Source: Dyadobacter chenhuakuii (GTDB lineage Bacteria; Bacteroidota; Bacteroidia; Cytophagales; Spirosomataceae). Taken from it: 64,000 nucleotides of DNA. Below, one piece after another: positions 1 to 8,321 of the stretch (positions are counted from its first letter, which is position 1; each line of letters begins with the position of its first letter). Position numbers and translations under genes: made by a program. The DNA is taken from NCBI RefSeq assembly GCF_023821985.2, contig NZ_CP098805.1:3720001-3784000 (forward strand). The letters are read 5' to 3'. The notes below the pieces were generated by a model. That model had not been told where the DNA came from and made no database searches. It saw nothing but the letters and a program-made list of their open reading frames with translations.

Positions 1-1217
1 AACACCATTGATTCAAGAACGATTGGGTTCTTTTCGTCAGATAAAGTATCTCCTGTTTTGATATCCTTGAAACCTACAACTGCACCAATATCACCCGCTT
101 CAAGACGATCAATTTGATTTTGCTTGTTAGCGTGCATTTGGAAGATACGAGAGATACGCTCCTTGTTTCCTGAACGGTTGTTCAAAACATAAGAACCTGA
201 ATCAAGATATCCGGAATAAGAGCGGATAAAGCAAAGACGTCCTACATAAGGGTCAGTTGCAATTTTAAACGCCAGTGCGCAGAATGGATCTGAATCCGTT
301 GGCTGACGTGAGATCTCATTTCCGGTGCGAGGATCTGTTCCAACAATGCTTTCGCGATCTTGCGGTGAAGGCAAAATAGCCATCACGTAATCAAGCATCG
401 TTTGAACACCTTTATTTTTGAATGAAGAACCGCAAACCATAGGAACGATTTTCATGCTGATCGTTGCTGCACGCAAAGCTGCAAGAATTTCGTCTTCTGA
501 GATTGAAGTAGGATCTTCAAAATATTTTTCCATCAAAGTGTCGTCGAATTCGGCAACAGCTTCAAGCAATTTTTCTCTCCACTCAGTTGCTTCTTCAAGC
601 ATATCGTCAGGAATAGGAACTTCTCTGAAAGTCATTCCTTTATCTTCTTCATTCCATTCGATACCACGGAAGTTAACCAAGTCAACTACGCCACGGAAAG
701 TATCTTCAGCACCGATAGGCAATTGAAGAGGAACAGCGTAGCTTCCAAGCATTTCTTTAACCTGCGTACAAACTTTCAAGAAGTCTGCACCTGAACGGTC
801 CATTTTATTTACGAAACCGATACGGGCTACATTATAGTTGTTAGCCAGACGCCAGTTTGTTTCAGACTGAGGTTCAACACCGTCAACTGCACTAAAAAGG
901 AATACAAGACCATCCAACACACGAAGAGAACGGTTTACTTCAACTGTGAAGTCAACGTGTCCCGGTGTATCGATAATATTGATATGATATTTTTCACCAC
1001 GGTAATTCCAGTCAACTGTTGTTGCAGCTGATGTAATAGTGATACCACGCTCCTGCTCCTGCTCCATCCAGTCCATTGTAGCTGCACCATCATGCACTTC
1101 TCCAATTTTGTGGCTTACCCCTGCGTAATAAAGGATACGCTCCGTTGTGGTTGTCTTACCCGCATCAATGTGCGCAGCAATACCAATGTTTCTTGTTAAT
1201 CTTAGATCACGTGCCAT
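1..1217 (-). CDS. fusA: Elongation factor G, N-terminal 405 residues (runs off left edge)
   Basis: Translational GTPase that moves tRNA and mRNA through the ribosome after peptide transfer; cytoplasmic. The reverse strand from the ATG at 1217 reads [20 protein letters not shown] followed by the P-loop [14 protein letters not shown], then switch-I style [23 protein letters not shown] and [10 protein letters not shown], i.e. G1 to G4 of the EF-G GTPase domain, and continues into domain II at the window edge. The C-terminal part lies outside the window. It is the third gene of the str group after rpsL and rpsG, but it has a terminator and a separate promoter in front of it, so it can be transcribed independently. 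The identification is certain from the motifs. Confidence 0.97.
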   Translation of the reverse strand, partial: MARDLRLTRNIGIAAHIDAGKTTTTERILYYAGVSHKIGEVHDGAATMDWMEQEQERGITITSAATTVDWNYRGEKYHINIIDTPGHVDFTVEVNRSLRVLDGLVFLFSAVDGVEPQSETNWRLANNYNVARIGFVNKMDRSGADFLKVCTQVKEMLGSYAVPLQLPIGAEDTFRGVVDLVNFRGIEWNEEDKGMTFREVPIPDDMLEEATEWREKLLEAVAEFDDTLMEKYFEDPTSISEDEILAALRAATISMKIVPMVCGSSFKNKGVQTMLDYVMAILPSPQDRESIVGTDPRTGNEISRQPTDSDPFCALAFKIATDPYVGRLCFIRSYSGYLDSGSYVLNNRSGNKERISRIFQMHANKQNQIDRLEAGDIGAVVGFKDIKTGDTLSDEKNPIVLESMV

Positions 1218-1322
1218 GACAAATGGTGATGTGTTATTTTATATTCGATGTGCAATTCACTCAGAAGCAATTTGAACTAAAAGAGGATGGCGAAAACGCA
1301 CTACTTCCAAAAATTCAGAGCG

Positions 1323-1354
1323 CAAAAGTATAAATTGTTGATTATAAAAACAAT
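1323..1354 (-). promoter_or_regulatory. Probable fusA promoter, Bacteroidota type
   Basis: On the minus strand TACTTTTG (1323-1330) matches the -7 consensus TANNTTTG exactly. An ATTG lies 20 bases upstream (1351-1354) in place of TTTG. Transcription would start near 1316, leaving a leader of about 100 bases before the fusA ATG at 1217. It lies downstream of the terminator behind rpsG. Confidence 0.6.
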
Positions 1355-1384
1355 TATGTAAAGGTTAAATTTCAGAAAAATCTT

Positions 1385-1422
1385 AAATAAAAATCGGAAG
1401 CCCGGGTAAACCGAACTTCCGA
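1385..1422 (-). terminator. Intrinsic terminator between rpsG and fusA
   Basis: On the minus strand TCGGAAG (1416-1422) pairs with CTTCCGA (1394-1400); five more pairs including two G-U continue inward around a TTTAC loop. The stem is followed by TTTTTATTT (1385-1393). It sits 24 bases after the rpsG stop, so it would end or attenuate the rpsL-rpsG transcript before fusA. Confidence 0.75.
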
Positions 1423-1445
1423 CTGTATTCAATATTCTGCAACGA

Positions 1446-1913
1446 CTAGAATCTAAAGTGCGAGAACGCTTTGTTGGCATCAGCCATACGGTGCGTGTCA
1501 TCTTTCTTCTTAACAGCAGCTCCTTCACCTTTTGCAGCAGCGATGATCTCACCAGCAAGACGGTCAACCATTGTTTTTTCTCCGCGCTTACGGGAATAGT
1601 TGATCAACCATTTCATGCCCAAAGACTGCTTACGCTCAGGACGAACTTCGGTTGGAACCTGGAAAGTAGCACCACCTACACGACGGCTTTTTACTTCCAC
1701 AGATGGAGTTACATTGTTCAATGCTTTTCTCCAGGTTTCAAGACCGCTTTCGCTAGTTTTTTTCTCAACAATCTCCAATGCATCATAGAAAATAGTGAAT
1801 GCAATGCTTTTCTTTCCTTCAAACATTAGGTTGTTAACGAACTTAGTAACCTGAACGTCCCTGAACTTTGGATCAGGAAGGATATATCTTTTCTTTGGTT
1901 TCGACTTTCTCAT
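1446..1913 (-). CDS. rpsG: 30S ribosomal protein S7
   Basis: Primary binder of the 3' major domain of 16S rRNA and organiser of the 30S head. 155 residues, the usual bacterial length, starting [17 protein letters not shown] and containing the S7 signature region [18 protein letters not shown] and the C-terminal [15 protein letters not shown]. It follows rpsL with a 117-base gap on the same strand and is followed by a terminator. Ribosomal protein S7 is the usual autogenous repressor of str operons in Proteobacteria; I see no clear regulatory structure proving that here. Identification is certain. Confidence 0.98.
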   Translation of the reverse strand: MRKSKPKKRYILPDPKFRDVQVTKFVNNLMFEGKKSIAFTIFYDALEIVEKKTSESGLETWRKALNNVTPSVEVKSRRVGGATFQVPTEVRPERKQSLGMKWLINYSRKRGEKTMVDRLAGEIIAAAKGEGAAVKKKDDTHRMADANKAFSHFRF

Positions 1914-2030
1914 TTTAACTTAAAATTTTACACGAGGTTTCGTTTTGCAACTTATTCACCCAGGCTATTAGCTTGGATTACTTCCCTTTTATCAGATTAA
2001 TTCCTTAATAAAAGCAGAGAGAGTTACTTT

Positions 2031-2444
2031 TTATTTCTTTTTACCTTTTGTTGGTGCTGCTGCAACTTGTCCTGGTTTTGGACGCTTAGCACCATATTTC
2101 GAACGACGTTGCTTACGGCCATTCACACCAGCTGTATCCAATGCACCACGGATAATGTGGTAACGCACACCTGGCAAATCCTTAACACGACCACCGCGGA
2201 TCAAAACGATCGAGTGCTCTTGCAAGTTGTGGCCTTCTCCTGGGATATAGGCATTCACCTCCTTGTTGTTTGAAAGACGGACACGGGCTACTTTACGAAG
2301 TGCTGAGTTCGGTTTTTTAGGCGTTGTCGTGTACACCCTGGTGCACACACCCCTACGCTGAGGGCAAGAATCCAAAGCCGGTGACTTTGATTTCCATGTA
2401 ATGGTCTCTCTACCTTTACGGACTAATTGTGAAATAGTTGGCAT
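2031..2444 (-). CDS. rpsL: 30S ribosomal protein S12
   Basis: Decoding-centre protein of the 30S subunit. 137 residues; [15 protein letters not shown] at the N-terminus, the [20 protein letters not shown] segment, and the streptomycin-site loops PNSALRK and [10 protein letters not shown], both carrying the wild-type lysines, so no classical streptomycin-resistance change is visible. A Lys-rich tail (KGKKK) ends the protein. It is the first gene of the str group here; a strong promoter lies 76-106 bases upstream. A small leader hairpin (CTGGT/ACCAG, 2464-2479) lies between promoter and start; its role is unknown. Confidence 0.98.
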   Translation of the reverse strand: MPTISQLVRKGRETITWKSKSPALDSCPQRRGVCTRVYTTTPKKPNSALRKVARVRLSNNKEVNAYIPGEGHNLQEHSIVLIRGGRVKDLPGVRYHIIRGALDTAGVNGRKQRRSKYGAKRPKPGQVAAAPTKGKKK

Positions 2445-2519
2445 TTAACAAATTGATTTTGATCTGGTTAATGCACCAGTCTATTGTTTTGAAAACAGTT
2501 TTCCCGAAAAATCGGACTG

Positions 2520-2550
2520 CAAAAGTAACAGTCTCACATTGATTTACAAA
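2520..2550 (-). promoter_or_regulatory. rpsL operon promoter, Bacteroidota consensus
   Basis: Minus strand: TTTG (2547-2550), exactly 19 bases, then TACTTTTG (2520-2527), a full match to the TTTG-N19-TANNTTTG pattern known for the primary sigma factor of Bacteroidota. Expected transcript start about 2513, leader about 70 bases to the ATG at 2444. Confidence 0.85.
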
Positions 2551-2802
2551 ACGTTACTTTCTTTTTTTCCAAAATCCATTTGAACAAATAAGCATTGTAA
2601 TGCCAAAATGCAGGACGAACATGCTTATATTGCTCAGCGCATCCCTGCCAAACGATTAACAGGCTTGATTTTAGCCCAAAGAAGAATAAATAAAAATCTT
2701 AGCCTTTCATATCCGGAATTTTATTTCCAAACGTTGTTTATTAGTATTGTTTATCAAAAAACCAGTGTGCGCGTCAAATCATTTGATTTTATACTTTACA
2801 TT

Positions 2803-4824
2803 ATGAAACTTTCCCGGCGTTACTTTACCCTCATAGTTAGCCTCTTTACTATATGTGCTTATTTATCCGGCTGTAACTCAGCCATGCAGGCCTACAAAGA
2901 CGGGCAAAAGAAATTTGAAAACGGTGAATATGATCTGGCTATAAAAGCATTTGAAAAGGCTGCCGCTGCGAATATAGAGCCCGTACAAACCGATTATCTG
3001 ATTGCCGAATCCTATCGCTTGTCCAACCGTTTCAAAGAATCTATTCCTTTTTATAAGAAAGCCATTGACGCCGGTATCAATAAGCCTGATGCCCGGTTTC
3101 AGTATGCCTATGCATTGAAAACGGCTGGCCAGTATGAAGAAGCGTCCAACCAGTTTGCTTCCTATGCCAAGGACACTGCCGGCGTTCAAAGTTTGCAGGA
3201 CAGAGCATTGCGTGAAGTTGAGATTCTTAAAATTGCGGATCGCTTGCGTACAACAAAGATGGAGGTTGAAGCCAAAGCAATCCCGCTCAACACGCCCGGA
3301 TCTGAATTTTCACCGACCATATTAGGTAACGAACTTGTTTTTTCTTCATCCAAAAAAGAAAAGGTTTACAAAAATAATGGCCAGCCTATGCTGGGCCTTT
3401 ACAAAGTTTCAGTTTCAGAAGATGCTGGTGCTACACAAGGCACGCCGGTTTTGCTGAGCAATGATATTTTTGATGCAGACGCTAATGAGGCTTCACCCGC
3501 ATTTTCTCCGGACGGAAAGACATTGGTGTTTGCACGCGGCAACACAGGTAAGAAAAACGGCGCTGTGGATGTAGATCTGTATTTAAGCCGCAATGTGAAC
3601 GGACAGTGGACTACGCCCGCCATTTTACCTATCAATGATTCACTGGCCTGGGACGGTTCGCCTGCTTTTTCCCGTGATGGCAAAACATTGTATTTCGCTT
3701 CAAACCGTGCTGGCGGCGCAGGCGGCATTGACCTTTACCGCACCAATATGGATGCATCGGGCCGGTTCAGCAAGCCTGTAAATATGGGTAAGGACATTAA
3801 TACAGCTGGTGACGAAATGTTCCCTTATGTGGCCGAAGGTGGAAAGCTCTATTTTGCTTCTGACGGCCATCCTGGGCTCGGAAAGCTTGATCTTTTCTCA
3901 GCAACGCGCACGCAGGGCGTTATTTCGATTGAAAATTTAGGTTTGCCGTTTAATAGTCCTCAAGATGATTTTGGGCTTGTGTTTTATAAAGACTTGAACA
4001 AAGGTTTCTTCTCGTCCAACCGCGAGGGTGGCAAAGGAGACGACGACATTTATTATTTCTCCGGCCCGGAAGAAGAGGATAGCACTACGGTCGCTAAAAA
4101 CAACGATCCGAATGATCCTCTGAATCCTAATAACCCGAAATACATCAATGGCAAGCCAAAGGTTGTAAGATACTTCCTGGCTGGAAATGTGATCGCCAAC
4201 GGAACATCGACGCCGATCGATTCTGCAGTCATTCGCATTCTGCCAGACACCTCTGATACTGAAATTGCGCAATTGCCTTCCAATTCAGAAGGGAAATTTG
4301 GCAAACAGCCTGTTGAAGAAGGCAAGTCGTACAGCCTTTTGGTTCAGCGCAAAGGATATATCAGCAGACGCGAGCCATTTTCGATGGACGGTCGTTCGAT
4401 CCCTCCAATCTTCCTGACAAAAGAATTAACCGACACCACATTCAATGTGACAATTAAGCTCGATAAGCTGGAATTGAACAAGACATTTGTTCTCGAGAAC
4501 ATTTATTACGATTTGAACAAATACAACATTCGCCCGGATGCGGCCATTGAGCTGGATAAGCTTGTGCAGATCCTGAAAGATAATCCTACGATGAAAATCG
4601 AGCTGAGCTCTCATACGGATGCGCGTGCAACGGACGCCTATAACATGACGCTTTCACAAAACAGGGCAGAATCGGCCGTGACTTATCTTAATACAAAGGG
4701 AATAGATGCCGACCGGATGGTTGCCAAAGGTTATGGCGAGCGCGAACTCATCATTCCGAATGCCAAAACCGAGGAAGAACACCAGCGCAACCGGAGAACG
4801 GAATTCACGATCCTGAGTTACTAA
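2803..4824 (+). CDS. PorE-like OmpA-family lipoprotein (TPR, PD40 propeller, CRD, OmpA)
   Basis: Probable periplasmic, outer-membrane-anchored lipoprotein that ties an envelope complex to peptidoglycan. From the ATG at 2803 the protein has 673 residues: a lipobox ending at Cys24 (YLSGC), TPR helices about 28-140, WD40-like PD40 repeats about 165-410 (FSPDGKTLVFAR, FSRDGKTLYFASN), a carboxypeptidase-regulatory-like beta domain about 456-528, and a C-terminal OmpA domain about 562-673 (SSHTDARATDAYN, NRRTEF). This domain order is that described for PorE of the type IX secretion system. An in-frame start 65 codons upstream exists, but only the start at 2803 gives a proper signal peptide. No PorP/SprF gene is adjacent, unlike many relatives, so T9SS membership is inference from architecture. 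Confidence 0.85.
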   Translation: MKLSRRYFTLIVSLFTICAYLSGCNSAMQAYKDGQKKFENGEYDLAIKAFEKAAAANIEPVQTDYLIAESYRLSNRFKESIPFYKKAIDAGINKPDARFQYAYALKTAGQYEEASNQFASYAKDTAGVQSLQDRALREVEILKIADRLRTTKMEVEAKAIPLNTPGSEFSPTILGNELVFSSSKKEKVYKNNGQPMLGLYKVSVSEDAGATQGTPVLLSNDIFDADANEASPAFSPDGKTLVFARGNTGKKNGAVDVDLYLSRNVNGQWTTPAILPINDSLAWDGSPAFSRDGKTLYFASNRAGGAGGIDLYRTNMDASGRFSKPVNMGKDINTAGDEMFPYVAEGGKLYFASDGHPGLGKLDLFSATRTQGVISIENLGLPFNSPQDDFGLVFYKDLNKGFFSSNREGGKGDDDIYYFSGPEEEDSTTVAKNNDPNDPLNPNNPKYINGKPKVVRYFLAGNVIANGTSTPIDSAVIRILPDTSDTEIAQLPSNSEGKFGKQPVEEGKSYSLLVQRKGYISRREPFSMDGRSIPPIFLTKELTDTTFNVTIKLDKLELNKTFVLENIYYDLNKYNIRPDAAIELDKLVQILKDNPTMKIELSSHTDARATDAYNMTLSQNRAESAVTYLNTKGIDADRMVAKGYGERELIIPNAKTEEEHQRNRRTEFTILSY

Positions 4825-4841
4825 CATTTGCCAAATATTAT

Positions 4842-4882
4842 AGAAGCCCGGTCCCGGCAATGCCCTGGACCGGGCTTCTTTG
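4842..4882 (+). terminator. Intrinsic terminator after the PorE-like gene
   Basis: AGAAGCCCGGTCC (4842-4854) pairs perfectly with GGACCGGGCTTCT (4867-4879) around a 12-base loop and is followed by TTT. It begins 18 bases after the stop codon. Confidence 0.8.
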
Positions 4883-4905
4883 GTTATGCCCAGGTTCAAA
4901 TTTTG

Positions 4906-4913
4906 TATGTTTG
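4906..4913 (+). promoter_or_regulatory. Possible -7 element for the photolyase-like gene
   Basis: TATGTTTG matches TANNTTTG and lies 41 bases before the ATG at 4955. No good TTTG at the proper -33 spacing was found, so this is a weak call. Confidence 0.4.
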
Positions 4914-4954
4914 TATTTTTAAAATTCGATTTTCAGATTATTTAGTTAGTATTA

Positions 4955-6148
4955 ATGGCTCAGCGAATCATCTATTGGTTTAGAAATGACCTGCGTTTAC
5001 GCGATAATGAAGCACTTTTTTCTGCTGTCGCATCAGCAAGTGAAATTTTACCCGTTTACGTTTTCGATCCACGGCAATTCGATAAGACAAGATTAGGCTT
5101 CCGCCGCACAGGCGCCATGCGGGGACAATTTTTAATCCAGTCCGTCGTCGACCTCAGGAACCGTTTAAGACAAAAGGGAGGCGATCTCTTGATACGCATA
5201 GGCGAACCCGAAAAGATCATTGCGCGACTTGCGGAAGAATACAATGCCGAATATGTTTATACGAGCAAAGAAATCGCTCCCGAAGAAACGCGCATCGAAT
5301 CTTCCCTGAGCAAAAATCTCAAAACGGTTAACATTGACATTAAGCTCTTCTGGATGGATACGCTGATGCATGCCACATCATTGCCGTTCCCGATTGCAAA
5401 GCTTCCAGCCAACTTCGTTTCTTTCGCAACGCGAATTGAAAATGCCCTGAAAGTAAAAGAACCGCTTCCCGAACCCGGAAAAGTAACATTACCGGCTGAT
5501 TATGACGCGGGCTCCATCCCGATCCTGGCACAAATAGGCGTTGATCCCGATGAAATGGAAAATGCCGATGAACAAAATATCAGCCAGGGAGGTGAATCTG
5601 TCGCATTAACAGTGTTGGAAAAATATCTGGCCGACTATATAAAGGAAGGAAAGAGCTACGAAAGCGCCGATCCGCTTACCGATACGCGTCTGTCGGACTG
5701 GCTTTCGTTGGGCTGCATTTCCGCCAGATACATTTACTCTCAGGTAAAAAAAGTGCAACCAGCTGACGCGGAAGATGTTGCTATGCTCGAAAACTTGCTT
5801 TCACGAGACTATTTCCACTGGACTTTGCTGCGTTTTGGGCCAAGAATGTTCAAGCCGAGCGGTGTACAGCACCAGTTTCTCCGCCGCTGGCAAAATGACA
5901 ATGCATTATATGAAACCTGGACAAACGGGCAGACAGCTGATTCTCAAGTAAACACATTGATGAAAAAGCTTAAACAAACCGGCTTCTTGACCTCCGACGA
6001 GCGCACCCTATGCGCCGATTATCTGGTGAATGTGCTGAATATTAACTGGACCTGGGGGGCGATGTATTTCGAAAGCCACCTCATGGATTACGAAGGTTCC
6101 GTCAACTGGGGACGCTGGAATAATATTGCTGGTGTAGGAGAAAACTGA
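4955..6148 (+). CDS. Cryptochrome-DASH / photolyase-family flavoprotein, short form
   Basis: Blue-light flavoprotein family (DNA photolyase or cryptochrome-DASH); FAD cofactor and usually a folate antenna. N-terminal antenna-binding domain: IIYWFRNDLRLRDNEALF, PVYVFDPRQF, GAMRGQFLIQSV, all typical of the DASH subgroup. The FAD domain is recognisable (SRDYFHWTLLRFGPRMF, NINWTWGAMYFESHLMDY, NWGRWNNIAGVG). At 397 residues it is shorter than usual DASH proteins: it stops two residues after NIAGVG, where relatives continue. The stretch equivalent to the G-T-G-x-P-x-V-D and S-N-R-x-R-Q segments reads NGQTADSQVN and TGFLTSDERTL, so FAD or substrate contacts are altered. Neither other frame after the stop resumes the family sequence. 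Family is secure, activity is not. Confidence 0.85.
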   Translation: MAQRIIYWFRNDLRLRDNEALFSAVASASEILPVYVFDPRQFDKTRLGFRRTGAMRGQFLIQSVVDLRNRLRQKGGDLLIRIGEPEKIIARLAEEYNAEYVYTSKEIAPEETRIESSLSKNLKTVNIDIKLFWMDTLMHATSLPFPIAKLPANFVSFATRIENALKVKEPLPEPGKVTLPADYDAGSIPILAQIGVDPDEMENADEQNISQGGESVALTVLEKYLADYIKEGKSYESADPLTDTRLSDWLSLGCISARYIYSQVKKVQPADAEDVAMLENLLSRDYFHWTLLRFGPRMFKPSGVQHQFLRRWQNDNALYETWTNGQTADSQVNTLMKKLKQTGFLTSDERTLCADYLVNVLNINWTWGAMYFESHLMDYEGSVNWGRWNNIAGVGEN

Positions 6149-6248
6149 TGCCAAAGGGTCAAAATTGTGGAAAAAACCTATTATCCGGTATTAAGTGTGT
6201 ACAAAATCCGCCTCGACCCGGTCATGTAGTTTTTCTAAAGGATTTTGC

Positions 6249-6256
6249 TAGCTTTG
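6249..6256 (+). promoter_or_regulatory. Possible -7 element for the lemA-TPM group
   Basis: TAGCTTTG matches TANNTTTG, 44 bases before the lemA ATG. The -33 position has no TTTG, so only half the promoter is supported. Confidence 0.45.
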
Positions 6257-6299
6257 GGCAACTTTGAAGTAAATTCATTAACTCTAAACTGAATATAAA

Positions 6300-6881
6300 A
6301 TGTCAAAAGGACTCATTGCCGTTATTGTCGTAATTCTTATTTTCGGATTCGTTGGCTGCGGTAAATATAATGGCCTGGTAAGTAAAGACGAGGTTGTAAA
6401 AGAATCATGGGCGAAGGTGGAAAGCCAGTATCAGCGTCGCGCGGATCTTATTCCGAACCTGGTAAGCACTGTTAAGGGAGCCGCAGATTTCGAGAAAGGA
6501 ACATTAACAGCCGTAATCGAGGCGCGTAGCAAGGCAACACAAACTACTATTAATGCAGGAGATCTTACGCCGGAAAACATCGCGAAATTCCAGGGCGCAC
6601 AAGATCAGTTGAGTGGAGCACTGTCCCGACTGCTTGTAACGGTTGAGCAATATCCGCAACTAAAAGCAAATCAGAACTTTCTTGATCTTCAGGCGCAGTT
6701 GGAAGGAACAGAAAACCGCATCACGGTAGCCAGAAACGATTTCAATACGGTTGTGAAGGATTACAACCAGGAAGTGCGCACATTCCCTAACAATCTTTTT
6801 GCGGGCATCTTCGGATTCTCTCAAAAGGGTTATTTCACAGCGGCAGCTGGTTCGGACAAAGCTCCAACCGTGCAATTTTAG
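6300..6881 (+). CDS. lemA: LemA family protein
   Basis: LemA proteins are membrane-anchored helical proteins of uncertain molecular function, widespread in bacteria. 193 residues: N-terminal hydrophobic segment about 4-20 ending in FVGCGKYNGL (possibly a lipobox), then the family hallmark VKESWAKVESQYQRRADLIPNLV, the helical core, and the conserved ending TFPNNLFAGIFGFSQKGYFTA. The gene starts a tight group with two TPM-domain genes (gaps of 41 and 3 bases), the arrangement commonly found for lemA. Stop and spacing suggest one transcript ending at the terminator at 8191. Function beyond envelope-associated module is not known. Confidence 0.93.
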   Translation: MSKGLIAVIVVILIFGFVGCGKYNGLVSKDEVVKESWAKVESQYQRRADLIPNLVSTVKGAADFEKGTLTAVIEARSKATQTTINAGDLTPENIAKFQGAQDQLSGALSRLLVTVEQYPQLKANQNFLDLQAQLEGTENRITVARNDFNTVVKDYNQEVRTFPNNLFAGIFGFSQKGYFTAAAGSDKAPTVQF

Positions 6882-6922
6882 AAAAAGCACATTGGTTCTT
6901 TAAGTACTAAAACCAGATCATC

Positions 6923-7366
6923 ATGGCCACAGATCCACTCTTTTTTAATGAAAAGGAGCAGCAGCTTATCATTGAAGCAATTCAGCAAGCTGAAAAACAA
7001 ACATCCGGCGAAGTAAAGGTGCATATCGAAAAGAAATGCCCTGATCCGGATGTGATGGAGCGGGCCAAGGAAGTCTTCCTTTTTCTGAATCTTGATAAAA
7101 CAGCAGAACAAAACGGGGTGCTTTTTTACCTGGCATATGAAGACCGTAAGTTCGCTGTTTTAGGAGATAAAGGAATTGATGCGAAGGTTACCGCTGATTT
7201 CTGGAATAGTACAAAAGATCTTCTCCGGCAATATTTTTCAAACGGGCAGTATTCGGAAGGGCTTGCAAAAGGAATCGCAGAAGCCGGTTTTCAATTGAAA
7301 AAGCATTTTCCCTACCAATCTGGCGACATCAACGAACTACCGGACGATATTTCGTTCGGGCACTGA
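6923..7366 (+). CDS. TPM-domain protein, soluble
   Basis: TPM-fold (YgcG-type) domain protein of 147 residues without signal peptide or membrane segment, so probably cytoplasmic. It begins MATDPLFFNEKEQQLIIEAI and carries the domain pattern SGEVKVHIEKK, NGVLFYLAYEDRKFAVLGDKGID and LAKGIAEAG. TPM domains are found as lumenal or periplasmic domains near LemA; some show phosphatase activity, but I cannot infer an activity here. It lies between lemA and a secreted TPM paralogue, three bases before the next gene, supporting a functional trio. Confidence 0.88.
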   Translation: MATDPLFFNEKEQQLIIEAIQQAEKQTSGEVKVHIEKKCPDPDVMERAKEVFLFLNLDKTAEQNGVLFYLAYEDRKFAVLGDKGIDAKVTADFWNSTKDLLRQYFSNGQYSEGLAKGIAEAGFQLKKHFPYQSGDINELPDDISFGH

Positions 7367-7369
7367 TCT

Positions 7370-8149
7370 ATGAAGAAAGCCCTCATTATTTTTTGTCTGA
7401 TCTGCTTCACATTCCTACGTGTGGCAGCGCAGGATATACCCAAAAGGCCCAATCCTCCGCGGCTGGTGAATGATCTTGCCAATCAGCTTAGTGCAAGCGA
7501 AGAGGCACAGCTGGAACAGAAACTCGTTGCCTACAATGACTCCACTTCCTCGCAGATTGTGATCGTTATTGTGCCTACAACTGGTGACTACCCATTGGCG
7601 GATTATGCATTGAAGCTTGGCCGGGAATGGGGTGTCGGACAAAAAGACAAAGACAACGGAATCGTGTTGCTATGGGCGCCCACAGACCGGAAAGTGTACA
7701 TTAGCACTGGTTATGGGCTGGAAGGTGCCATTCCCGATGCCATTGCCAAAAGGATCATTTCACAGGTGATCACGCCCAAATTCAAAAACAATCAGTTTTA
7801 TGAAGGTTTGGATGAAGGCGTGGACATGATTTTCAAATACGCGACCGGCGAATACAAAGCCGATCCCAAACAGGCTAATGACGACGAATCATCCTCACCA
7901 TTGCTGATCTTCGTAATCATATTTGTCGTGATTATGATCTTCATGTTCCGAAACCGTAATAATGGTGGCGGCAGAGGCGGACGCGGCGGTTTGGGCGGAT
8001 TTGGCGGACCGATCATTTGGCCATATACTACCCATTCCGGGGGAGGAAGCTTTTCCGGGAACTGGGGCGGAGGTGGCGGAGGCGGAGGTGGTTTTGGAGG
8101 ATTCGGAGGGGGAAGCTTTGGTGGCGGAGGCGCAGGAGGAGATTATTAA
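7370..8149 (+). CDS. TPM-domain membrane protein with Gly-rich tail (YgcG-like)
   Basis: 259 residues. Signal peptide about 1-20 (FCLICFTFLRVAAQ), periplasmic TPM domain about 25-160 (PNPPRLVNDLANQLSASEEA, QIVIVIVPTTGDYPLADYA, DNGIVLLWAPTDRKVYISTG), one transmembrane segment about 178-194 (LLIFVIIFVVIMIFMF), then a strongly Gly-rich, Arg- and Phe-containing tail ending GGGAGGDY. The same layout is seen in YgcG-family proteins next to lemA. Last gene of the group; a strong terminator follows. The Gly-rich tail is low complexity and may be disordered; function unknown. Confidence 0.9.
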   Translation: MKKALIIFCLICFTFLRVAAQDIPKRPNPPRLVNDLANQLSASEEAQLEQKLVAYNDSTSSQIVIVIVPTTGDYPLADYALKLGREWGVGQKDKDNGIVLLWAPTDRKVYISTGYGLEGAIPDAIAKRIISQVITPKFKNNQFYEGLDEGVDMIFKYATGEYKADPKQANDDESSSPLLIFVIIFVVIMIFMFRNRNNGGGRGGRGGLGGFGGPIIWPYTTHSGGGSFSGNWGGGGGGGGGFGGFGGGSFGGGGAGGDY

Positions 8150-8190
8150 GTTGCTATTAAAGAGTTAGTTATAAAGCAATTGATATTTAA

Positions 8191-8234
8191 AAGGAAGGCC
8201 TTATGCAAATTTGCGTAAGGCCTTCCTTTTTTGC
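8191..8234 (+). terminator. Intrinsic terminator after the lemA-TPM group
   Basis: AAGGAAGGCCTTA (8191-8203) pairs perfectly with TAAGGCCTTCCTT (8216-8228); the 12-base centre is itself nearly palindromic and lengthens the stem. A T-run follows immediately (to 8232). Confidence 0.88.
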
Positions 8235-8321
8235 ATTTAATGCTTATCCGATAACGTATAGTGTTGGCATAGTTTTTTGACATTATCCATTAATTATTTT
8301 ATTTAACCTAAACAAAATTAT

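Noticed and set aside
6146..6200. Frameshift that would extend the short cryptochrome
   Set aside because: Neither alternative frame after the stop gives sequence like the C-terminus of the family.
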